Positions 24,453-32,197 of a stretch of 64,000 nucleotides of DNA are shown one piece after another. Position 1 is the stretch's first letter; every line of letters starts with the position of its first letter. The notes beneath the pieces are model-generated. The model was not told the origin of the DNA and did not search any database. It worked only from the letters and a program-made list of their open reading frames with translations. The stretch is from positions 106,375-170,374 of the forward strand of contig CASEKE010000035.1 of the NCBI GenBank assembly GCA_949288415.1, in the 5' to 3' direction. This DNA is from an uncultured Spirochaetales bacterium (GTDB taxonomy: Bacteria; Spirochaetota; Spirochaetia; Sphaerochaetales; Sphaerochaetaceae). A program made the position numbers and the translations under genes.

Positions 24453-27400
24453 ATGAAGAAAAAAGCAAAATGCCTTTTGTTCCTGATTACAGCCCTGTTT
24501 GCCGTATCATGCGAACTTGCAGCTCCCGATATTCCTGAAAGCGGTACCGAGCCTTATCAGAGGCCTTCGACGCCGACCGAAATCAAGGTCGTGAGCGGCC
24601 AGCCGGACCAACTTACAATCTCTTGGAATCATGTGGACGAAGCTACTGGATTCGTCATCTATGGTGCGAGAATATCCGATGTCTCCAACGGGATGCAACC
24701 AATGGGCCGTGTCACATCGAATGTCGATTCGTTCACTTTGAAGAAAAGCGGCATCGACATCGACAGCGACCAGAGCTATCTGTTTTCTGTCCGGGCACTC
24801 AAGCAGTTCCCCGGTACTACCAAGGTACTCGAATCGCAGGACAGCGCGAAGGTCGAGGGGGCATTCGCTCCGACAGAGATCGCCATTGCCGCATCACTTA
24901 CGAACTCTGCTGTCGAGATCTACTGGAACAGTCCGAACCTATATAGCGGGTACAATATTTCCCATACTCCGCGACCTTTGTACAATGCACGTTTCACACT
25001 TCATTACGGACCGTCGCTGGAAAGCGAGGAAAATTGGAAGCAATATCCTGAGGAAGGAACGCCTGTGGATTATTCGTATCCCATGCTTTACAAGGATCTT
25101 CTCATCAACGAAGAACAGTTCGTGGAAGGTCAGAAGTATTCATTCTATACTGTCATGGACATCGAGCAGCCCGATGGGACATTCTATTCTGTAAAATCGG
25201 ATGTTATAGAGCTTCTCGTATCGGGCGACATGCTTCCTTCCCCGATAAAAGGAGATTCCATTCTCGTGTCTCAGGGAGATGAGATAGAAGCCATCCTCGT
25301 ATCCTGGACGATTCCCAAGTGGGTCTATCCGGTCGACAGGTCGAATTCCTATTTCAAAGTGGAGAGGGCAGAGTCAGGCTCGGATTCCTGGACAACGCTT
25401 GTTGATGAGATATCGACGCAGACTCATGACGAGGCCATTGTCTCTACCTCGACGGAGAATGGCGATGCCGTTGTATTTTCGGATTCGCTTGTCGAGCCGG
25501 GGACAAGATACGTATACAGGATAACCAACAGCGCAACGGACCAGAAGGGAGTCCTTTACGTCCAGGACGATCTGCCTGAATCGAGCAGAGAGGCGTATCT
25601 CTATGATCCGCAGGTAGAGATGTCCGCAACATGGAAAGCCAACGAACAGCGGACGATGGCCGATGTATCATTCTCCTGGGCCATCGATTCTTCCTCTTTC
25701 ACAGAAGATTTCACTTGGAGAATAAGCAGGGCAGTGATATATCCTGAAAGTCAGGATGTGGAAGTATCCGTGGTCAAGGACGGAATAGCATTCTCCGATA
25801 CATCCTTCGAGTTCTCGGAAAAATTTGCCGGCAAGACATATGCAACATACATGTATGCGCTTTCCCTTGTGGACAGGAACGGCGACGAATACAAATCCTT
25901 CGATCTGTTCCCGTTCGATTCTCCGGACCAGATCCTCGGAACAAGTTTCCCAGTGCCTGACAGCAAGCCTCTCGTGAGCAATCCATCCGCGTCGGTCAAC
26001 AAGGCGAACAAGATATCCATATCCTGGTCCGAGAACATCTATGAAGGATCTCCTAGCGGTCCATATACATATTACTATTCGTTGGATGGAGGCGAATACC
26101 TGGCGCTTGAGAACGTTCCTGGAAGCGCATCGGCAACTATAGCTTACGACAAGCCCGGCAATGTGGATATCGTACTGAAGGTTGTTTCCGCCGATGGCAT
26201 GGTCTATTTCACGGAGCCTTTCACAGGAAGGATTCTCGTCCTTCCCGACGATTCGTCAATTATGGCTGTCAAGGGAGATGACGGCATGACCCAGCTCTTC
26301 TGGGACGGTTCGGCGGCTGAAGAGGGAGTTCGGTACTACTATCAGGCGCGGAAGCTTTCCGATCCGGACGATTCCTGGGGTACGCAATACTATGAGATTC
26401 CTGATTTCGCCTCCGGTAGCTGCCTGCTGGATCAGGCAGCTTTCCCCGATTCCTCGACCTATATCGTACGTCTTGCCGCAGAAGGCTCAGACGACGATTC
26501 CCTGGACAGGATGATCTACTCTTCAGGCACTGTCGTTGTTGCCGCCGTCGACGGGATAAGGGCGTCGAAGGGAGATTACGAGGACAGGATCGTTCTGGAA
26601 TGGAACGCGCTTGAGGGAGTTTCCGGATACAATATCTATCGAGGCACTGAAGCAGACGCGATGGAGAAGATCGCTTCGGTCGGCGAAGTTTCGTCGTACG
26701 AGGATACCGGTGTTTCAAGGAATGCGACATATCTATACTCAGTCTCTGCCGTAGTCGGGGACTATGAGGGAGTCGTCCAGAGCGTATTCGGCGAGGATGA
26801 GAACCATATCGGACAGATGGAGGCGGCCAACAGGGGATACCTGTTCTCTTATGTCGACACTGCCGCATCCGCAACGTCGTATATCAGCGAGGACGGAAGG
26901 CTGGAGAAGCCTTACTTCACGGTGGAATTCAACATCGATCCTTCCATCTCCAAATATCGGATCGGAATAACCGACGAGAGCATGGAAATCGATGTTGAGG
27001 CTCTGTCGCAGGTCGGTTCGGAAGGAATGACATATTCCAATTCCAAGGGAAGCGATGAGGCAGGATATGTAGAGTTCGACTTTGCATCCGGAAAGGCAAA
27101 GGCAAATGTGCAGATCAGAAGGCTCGAGACGGATCTCTCGAATTCCGGCGTGAAGCTAATAGGCTCCCACAATCAGCTTTCGACTGCGGAAATCGAGATT
27201 GCTGGAGAAAAGAGAAGGGCACTCGACGCATACGATTACATCTATCTTTTCAATAACGTGCTCAGCAAGGAAATCATATCTGTCGTCGATGGAAAATGCG
27301 AAGGGAACTGGTACTACCCGTCCTACTGGCCTTCATACAACATGACGTACAACAGGGATGTTGCCGGCGTGACTGTGATGTTCCCATATGACAAGGCTGG

Positions 27401-27770
27401 ACTGAACAACCCATATCCCGGATATATCGAGATCGAAGGATTCCGGTCTTCCGTATTCCCTGTGAGCTTGAAAATGGTGGAGTCCAAGAGAATCGAGATA
27501 ACTCACCGCGACGAAGGTGGTGCCGGATATCTTGGTACGAATCCGCTAGACACGATCGGTACCAACGCCTCCTCCAACCTTACGTCGATCGAGATCGTCG
27601 GAAGCTACGTTCTCGATGGAATCCCTGTCGTCTACGATTCGGCGACGATCTGCCTCGACGAGGTAAAGGTTGCGGGAGGATCGGGAAGATACCACGTGAC
27701 GATCGGCGATGCCGGTTCGGTCACGATCGATGAAAGCGATCTGGTGATCGTCAAGCCGTTCGTCAAGTAA
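24453..27770 (+). CDS. Large surface lipoprotein with multiple FN3-like domains
   Basis: 1105 aa. ATG 24453 gives a lipoprotein signal (CLLFLITALFAVSCELAAP, lipobox AVSC); the frame is open further upstream but without a signal. The body is a chain of fibronectin-type-III-like beta domains, recognisable by TEIKVVSGQPDQLTISWNHV, EIYWNSPNLYSGYNI and especially GDYEDRIVLEWNALEGVSGY followed by NIYRGTEAD. The last ~190 residues differ and end with a module (GIPVVYDSATICLDEVKV, YHVTIGDAGSVTI) that lines up with the end of the two other large proteins of this operon. First gene of a five-gene unit. No enzyme motif seen; an adhesive or scaffold role is inferred. Confidence 0.85.
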   Translation: MKKKAKCLLFLITALFAVSCELAAPDIPESGTEPYQRPSTPTEIKVVSGQPDQLTISWNHVDEATGFVIYGARISDVSNGMQPMGRVTSNVDSFTLKKSGIDIDSDQSYLFSVRALKQFPGTTKVLESQDSAKVEGAFAPTEIAIAASLTNSAVEIYWNSPNLYSGYNISHTPRPLYNARFTLHYGPSLESEENWKQYPEEGTPVDYSYPMLYKDLLINEEQFVEGQKYSFYTVMDIEQPDGTFYSVKSDVIELLVSGDMLPSPIKGDSILVSQGDEIEAILVSWTIPKWVYPVDRSNSYFKVERAESGSDSWTTLVDEISTQTHDEAIVSTSTENGDAVVFSDSLVEPGTRYVYRITNSATDQKGVLYVQDDLPESSREAYLYDPQVEMSATWKANEQRTMADVSFSWAIDSSSFTEDFTWRISRAVIYPESQDVEVSVVKDGIAFSDTSFEFSEKFAGKTYATYMYALSLVDRNGDEYKSFDLFPFDSPDQILGTSFPVPDSKPLVSNPSASVNKANKISISWSENIYEGSPSGPYTYYYSLDGGEYLALENVPGSASATIAYDKPGNVDIVLKVVSADGMVYFTEPFTGRILVLPDDSSIMAVKGDDGMTQLFWDGSAAEEGVRYYYQARKLSDPDDSWGTQYYEIPDFASGSCLLDQAAFPDSSTYIVRLAAEGSDDDSLDRMIYSSGTVVVAAVDGIRASKGDYEDRIVLEWNALEGVSGYNIYRGTEADAMEKIASVGEVSSYEDTGVSRNATYLYSVSAVVGDYEGVVQSVFGEDENHIGQMEAANRGYLFSYVDTAASATSYISEDGRLEKPYFTVEFNIDPSISKYRIGITDESMEIDVEALSQVGSEGMTYSNSKGSDEAGYVEFDFASGKAKANVQIRRLETDLSNSGVKLIGSHNQLSTAEIEIAGEKRRALDAYDYIYLFNNVLSKEIISVVDGKCEGNWYYPSYWPSYNMTYNRDVAGVTVMFPYDKAGLNNPYPGYIEIEGFRSSVFPVSLKMVESKRIEITHRDEGGAGYLGTNPLDTIGTNASSNLTSIEIVGSYVLDGIPVVYDSATICLDEVKVAGGSGRYHVTIGDAGSVTIDESDLVIVKPFVK

Positions 27771-27781
27771 GGGGAGAAGAG

Positions 27782-30082
27782 ATGAAGACTGGAATAGGAA
27801 CAATCATTCTTTCTGTGCTCGTGGCTTTTCTCGTATCATGCAATGCCGACATTTTTTCAAGAGTCCCGGCAGACTACGAAGGAAGCGGAAGCAAATCCGA
27901 GACAAGCGCCTTTTTCACGGGAGCCGCACCTCAGAACATATCTGCATCCCAGGCTTTCTATACTGATTCGGTCGTTCTGACATTCGATCCGGTTCCCGGT
28001 GCCGACTATTACGAGATCTACAGGGCAAAGTCCCTGAGAAACATAGAGAGCGTAAGCGAAACATCTCTGGAATGGGTCAAGCTTGACCACGACATAGAGG
28101 ATTCGTCCGGCAAGGCCATAATCTACAAGGATACGATCGCCCAGGCGGACAGAATAGATTACCGCTACCACTACAAGGTGAGGGCTGGAAGCAATGTCGA
28201 CTACGGCAATTCCGTTTCCGTAGGGGAATTCAGCAATGTCGTCGAAGGTTGGACGCTTGCGCCTCCTTCTTCCGTGAACGCCACCCAGGGAGAGTATACC
28301 GACAGAGTGAAGGTGACATGGCCTCAGACCGATCTCGTGAAGGGCTATCTTCTATACGTGCTCAATTCGAACACATCAAGCTGGGATCTGGTGAACCAGG
28401 ATGTCCTTATTCCGTATTCTTACGGTAAAGACGAGATTTCCTACGACTACTACATGGACGCCGACTACTACGGCAAGGATCTGTACTTCCGTGTCTCCAG
28501 TGTCTCTTCCGGAAACGTCGAGAGCTCGATGAGCGTGATCAGAAACGGATACACATACGTCAAAGGCGCTCCCAATCAACCCACAGGTGTCACAGCCAGC
28601 AAGGGCGATTACAAGGATCGCATCGAGATTTCATGGGATAAGTCCGGGATGGATGAATCCGGTTCCGGCTATGTATGGGAGGTTTACAGAGGTACTGCGA
28701 CCTCCGACAGCGTTCTCATCGTCAGTTTCAATGCTCAGGACTTGAAGGATCCGAGCAAGATTCCCGATGGACTTTCCTTGGAGAACGACAAGTACAAGTA
28801 CATCGATCCTGTTTCCTCCTCAGTCGTCGCGGGCGAGACCTATACGTATACGATAAGGGCGATTTCAAAGATCACCGATGAGGAGACTCAGCAGGAAGTC
28901 GACGCCATAGGCCAGGCTGCGACTGTGGAAGGATCGTTGATGGCTCCGCCGAAAAACATTTCCATCAAGGCGATCCTTCCGGAGGCCGGAAGTTCCGGAG
29001 CCTTCGAATTCTCATGCGTCACTCCTCTCGGATTTACAGAGTCTAAGGGCTGGAAGTATGTTCTTTATGGCCGCTACGACGACGGATCCTCCGAAGGTGG
29101 GTATGAGAAACTCATGGAAGTCGATGTCGCTGCCGGAAATACCGACTTCGCATATGATTTCGATCCAGGCGACAAGCGGAACGAGTTCGCGATCTCCCTG
29201 ATCGACGGCACCGGGACGGAGACGGACAATACAGAGACGCTGTACTCCATCGTTCTTTCGGCCGATGCAGTCTCTGTCGACGACATTGTCGTGAAGTCAA
29301 ATTCCTACAACAGCAGTCTCACGGCCAACGGGAACGGGGTATATCCTGTGTACCTTTCCGTCGGCAACCAGGAGGCATTCAAGACCATAACGGTTTCCGT
29401 GACTACGCCGGATGGAGCGGAAGAGAGCATAGAATATTCTATCGATGATCTCAAGAATTCCGGATTTGCTGTGAAAAGCCCGGAGAAGCCGTTCGAGAAG
29501 TATTCCTATACAGTCTCGGGCGAGAGCTGGTTCGGCAGGAAGACAAAGACGTCCAAGGTCGTTGAGGCATATGGCGCCGTCACGCCGGAGAAGTTCATCA
29601 AGCTCTTCGAGGCATATGCCATGAAACCATGGGAGTTCGTCGATAATCCGGACTTCCCCGACAATCTGAAGACCAAGTGGACAGCCCAGAACAACAGCTC
29701 GAACCCGGCCGGATATCTGCATTGGAAAATAGACAGGCAAGGTACCGACAGTCTCGGAAGCGTATCTGTCAATTCCGAATGCCATGGAGGTGTTCTGGAA
29801 TACAGATCGTCGATGAACGGATTTGCAGGGGATGTGAATTTCAAGCTGACCAATTTCGGAGAGCTGGAGGAGATCTGGTCCAACGGCTCGTATGCGATGA
29901 TAAAAGTCGAGATGGACGGTCACAGCAATACAGTCAACGGTACAGTGACCGTTTCGGGAATGTACCCAGCGACTGTCGATTTCAACAGTCTCAAAGTCTC
30001 CGGGTATGCATTCGCCGGGAATTACAACGTCACGTTCTCGAACGAGCTCGGAAGCGTTTCCGTGGCGGCTACAAGGAACTAG
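27782..30082 (+). CDS. FN3-containing lipoprotein with C-terminal YAMKPWEF domain
   Basis: 766 aa. Lipoprotein signal with lipobox LVSC (residue ~20). At least three FN3-like domains follow (SVNATQGEYTDRVKVTWPQ, GVTASKGDYKDRIEISWDK are two starts), sharing the phrase ASKGDY-x-DRI with the preceding lipoprotein. From about residue 514 (TANGNGVYPVYLSVG) to the end it carries a ~250-residue domain found again, alone, in the protein at 31209. Its landmarks are YAMKPWEF (612-619), DNPDFPDNLKTKW, FGELEEIWSNGS and VSGMYPATVD (~725). GGGGAGAAGAG precedes the ATG, 11 nt after the previous stop. Confidence 0.85.
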   Translation: MKTGIGTIILSVLVAFLVSCNADIFSRVPADYEGSGSKSETSAFFTGAAPQNISASQAFYTDSVVLTFDPVPGADYYEIYRAKSLRNIESVSETSLEWVKLDHDIEDSSGKAIIYKDTIAQADRIDYRYHYKVRAGSNVDYGNSVSVGEFSNVVEGWTLAPPSSVNATQGEYTDRVKVTWPQTDLVKGYLLYVLNSNTSSWDLVNQDVLIPYSYGKDEISYDYYMDADYYGKDLYFRVSSVSSGNVESSMSVIRNGYTYVKGAPNQPTGVTASKGDYKDRIEISWDKSGMDESGSGYVWEVYRGTATSDSVLIVSFNAQDLKDPSKIPDGLSLENDKYKYIDPVSSSVVAGETYTYTIRAISKITDEETQQEVDAIGQAATVEGSLMAPPKNISIKAILPEAGSSGAFEFSCVTPLGFTESKGWKYVLYGRYDDGSSEGGYEKLMEVDVAAGNTDFAYDFDPGDKRNEFAISLIDGTGTETDNTETLYSIVLSADAVSVDDIVVKSNSYNSSLTANGNGVYPVYLSVGNQEAFKTITVSVTTPDGAEESIEYSIDDLKNSGFAVKSPEKPFEKYSYTVSGESWFGRKTKTSKVVEAYGAVTPEKFIKLFEAYAMKPWEFVDNPDFPDNLKTKWTAQNNSSNPAGYLHWKIDRQGTDSLGSVSVNSECHGGVLEYRSSMNGFAGDVNFKLTNFGELEEIWSNGSYAMIKVEMDGHSNTVNGTVTVSGMYPATVDFNSLKVSGYAFAGNYNVTFSNELGSVSVAATRN

Positions 30083-30090
30083 GGGGTATG

Positions 30091-30597
30091 ATGAGAAGAT
30101 TGTCCAAAATGATGATTCTTGCGTTTGCGGCGCTTTTAGTCGCATCCTGTTCCACTGAACTTCCTGTTCCGATCGTGGGATATTATCGCGTAAGCGAGTT
30201 CAAGGAGGATACATTCGCGTATTTCTATCTTGCTCTGCGTGACGACGGGACGTTCACGCTGTACCAGGCGGGCGGAGCGACAAGTTCGGAAGGCTATGTG
30301 TTCTCCGGAAAGTGGAGCAGTCGTCTGAATGCATTCAACTTCCTCAAGGGAGATGGAACCCTTGTCTTTTACGACGTGGAAGGCCCCTCTGACGCGTCGG
30401 GTCTGGTGCTGACTCCTGGCATTGACAATCCGTATTCGTTCTACTGGTCCAAATCTGTGGATTCTGCGGAGGCTACGCTGGCTCTGGAAAGCAGGAACAG
30501 GTACATCTGCAAGGATATTGCCACCGGATTCAATATTCCCAAGGATGAATTCGACAGTATCGTATATGGAGATTCCGGCGCGGAGGAAACATTATGA
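30091..30597 (+). CDS. Small lipoprotein of unknown function
   Basis: 168 aa (an ATG at 30088 adds one Met). Lipoprotein signal MILAFAALLVASCSTE. The mature part is beta-rich: YYRVSEFKEDTFAYFYLALRDD (in part), DGTFTLYQAGG and GYVFSGKWSSRLN. The pattern 'response with dose-like strands' (DDGTFTLY...GKWS) resembles small lipocalin-like or LpqH-like lipoproteins, but I cannot assign a family. Ends in an ATGA overlap with the next gene, so both should be made together. Confidence 0.8.
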   Translation: MRRLSKMMILAFAALLVASCSTELPVPIVGYYRVSEFKEDTFAYFYLALRDDGTFTLYQAGGATSSEGYVFSGKWSSRLNAFNFLKGDGTLVFYDVEGPSDASGLVLTPGIDNPYSFYWSKSVDSAEATLALESRNRYICKDIATGFNIPKDEFDSIVYGDSGAEETL

Positions 30598-31196
30598 TTG
30601 GAAATTCTAAGAAAATCTTGTGTCTGGCCTTGGCCATCTGCATGCTGTCGGGGGCCCTTGTGGCGGCCGAGTCGTCCGACAGATATGCCGGAGATCCTGC
30701 AGGATGGTGGAACTCGCTGTGGAACGACGCGCATTTTTCCTATGATGGCTATGCGAGAAGCACGCTTCTGCGAGGCAGCCAGTCGTTCGGAGGCGGACTG
30801 AGCTTGGGCGTGGAGACGGACCGCTTCAAATTCGAGGGATACGGTCAGGTGGATTATTTCATGGAGCCTCTTGGCGGGAACGGTGGCGCAGCCGCACTGG
30901 AACTGATGTGGGAGGCCGGGATCAATCTGAACTGGAAGTTCATGGAATTCTGGGCTTTCGACGTCTGGGCCTCCTGCGATCTGGGCTATTATTCCCAGGT
31001 GCTGAAAGGTCTGCCATATCCTCCGTATGACCAGTTGGTGACAGGTTTTTCGGGGTTGATGGTACGGCCCAAGCTCATGACGGAACTGAAGATTGCGAGA
31101 TATTACGGGATAACTCTGGGCGTGTATTATCAGTTCCCGGTGTATCCTGCGTATTCGGATTACAGGGGACTTGGCATAGTCCTCTCGATAATGTAG
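30594..31196 (+). CDS. Exported beta-barrel-like envelope protein
   Basis: 200 aa. ATG 30594 overlaps the previous stop (ATGA); GGAGG lies 7 nt upstream. A Sec signal (KKILCLALAICMLSGALVAA) is cleaved before ESSDRYAGDPA. The rest is amphipathic strands with many aromatic residues (FSYDGYARSTLLRGSQSFGG, FKFEGYGQVDYFMEPL, ITLGVYYQFPVYPAY), consistent with a small outer membrane barrel. No family recognised. In this operon it is the only candidate membrane-spanning outer membrane partner for the lipoproteins. Confidence 0.75.
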   Translation: MIGNSKKILCLALAICMLSGALVAAESSDRYAGDPAGWWNSLWNDAHFSYDGYARSTLLRGSQSFGGGLSLGVETDRFKFEGYGQVDYFMEPLGGNGGAAALELMWEAGINLNWKFMEFWAFDVWASCDLGYYSQVLKGLPYPPYDQLVTGFSGLMVRPKLMTELKIARYYGITLGVYYQFPVYPAYSDYRGLGIVLSIM

Positions 31197-31208
31197 GAGG
31201 CGGGGAAA

Positions 31209-32132
31209 ATGGTTTTCCTTCTGCTGATCGTTCTTGCATATTGCATATCCCAGACGGTCTTCTGCGTGGGCGTGGATTCCGATGTCTCCAAGATCGAGCT
31301 GCATATGCCTCAGCCGACGGCGGAAGGATCCGATGCTCTCTTCTCGTTCAGCACTAACTATTACTCTGCAGAACTTGTCGCCAATGGCAACGGAGTATAT
31401 CCGGTGGTGCTGACCGTCGGATTCGATTCGTCGGTGCTCGGCGCCGACGCGATCGAGCTGGAAGCCTATGACGATTCCGGAGCTTCTCTCGTAATGCCGG
31501 CACGCAAGGTCGCCTATGCGGACACTGTCGTCCTATCCGGGGATATGAGTCCTTCCAAGCCGGGAGAAATCTGGAAATATCGTGCGAGGCTGGTGTATCA
31601 TGACGGCCATCGAGGAAGCTGGTCTTCCATGCAGGAAGGCTACGGTGCGATCACCGGTGCCGCGTTCATGAAGTTCTTTGAGCGCTATGCCATGAAGCCA
31701 TGGGAATTTACAGATTATCCGGACTTCCCCAAGGTTCTCAGCGACAAGTGGTCGAAGAGCGAGATCCTTTCGAAGATCAAGGCCCATAGCCTCAAGAGCC
31801 TTGGAACGGTGACCGAGAATTCAAGATATCATGGCGGAAGCGTCACATATACCTCGAAAGCTTCCGGATTCAAGGGAAACATCTTCTTCACGTTCGTGAA
31901 TTTCGGCGAGCTTGACACCATATGGTCCAACGGAAGTTTCAACATGTACGGCGTCTCGCTGTCGGGAAACGGTAAGAGATGCGACGGCGTAGTCGTAGTC
32001 TCGGGAATGTATCCTGCGACCGTCGACTGTTCCCTGCTTCAGATAGAGGACGATGCTCCCGTGGGAAACTACAAGCTGCAACAGCAGAACAGGGAAGATG
32101 TCGAGTTGGTTCCGGCAAGCGCGAATTTCTGA
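31209..32132 (+). CDS. Secreted or anchored YAMKPWEF-domain protein
   Basis: 307 aa. A hydrophobic N terminus (VFLLLIVLAYCISQTVFCVG) serves as signal or anchor; no ideal lipobox is seen. Nearly the whole mature protein (about 56-307) is the domain that ends the lipoprotein at 27782: ANGNGVYPVVLTVG (~58), YAMKPWEF (160-167), TDYPDFPKVLSDKW, FGELDTIWSNGSF and VSGMYPATVD (~265-274). The two copies agree at many positions over ~250 residues, including the order of landmarks, so they are homologous. Last gene of the operon, with GGAGGCGGGG in front of its ATG. Confidence 0.8.
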   Translation: MVFLLLIVLAYCISQTVFCVGVDSDVSKIELHMPQPTAEGSDALFSFSTNYYSAELVANGNGVYPVVLTVGFDSSVLGADAIELEAYDDSGASLVMPARKVAYADTVVLSGDMSPSKPGEIWKYRARLVYHDGHRGSWSSMQEGYGAITGAAFMKFFERYAMKPWEFTDYPDFPKVLSDKWSKSEILSKIKAHSLKSLGTVTENSRYHGGSVTYTSKASGFKGNIFFTFVNFGELDTIWSNGSFNMYGVSLSGNGKRCDGVVVVSGMYPATVDCSLLQIEDDAPVGNYKLQQQNREDVELVPASANF

Positions 32133-32166
32133 GGCCATAGTCTTTTTTTCCCGATGTTTCCGGTGG

Positions 32167-32190
32167 TAGAATTGACTTGACTAGGAGGAT
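32167..32190 (+). promoter_or_regulatory. Promoter and ribosome site of the heparinase-like gene
   Basis: TAGAAT (32167-32172) is a fair -10 box; the -35 region is a T-run. AGGAGG at 32183-32188 is 9 nt before ATG 32198 and fixes that start over the ATG-less extension from 32177. Confidence 0.5.
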
Positions 32191-32197
32191 TTCTACC

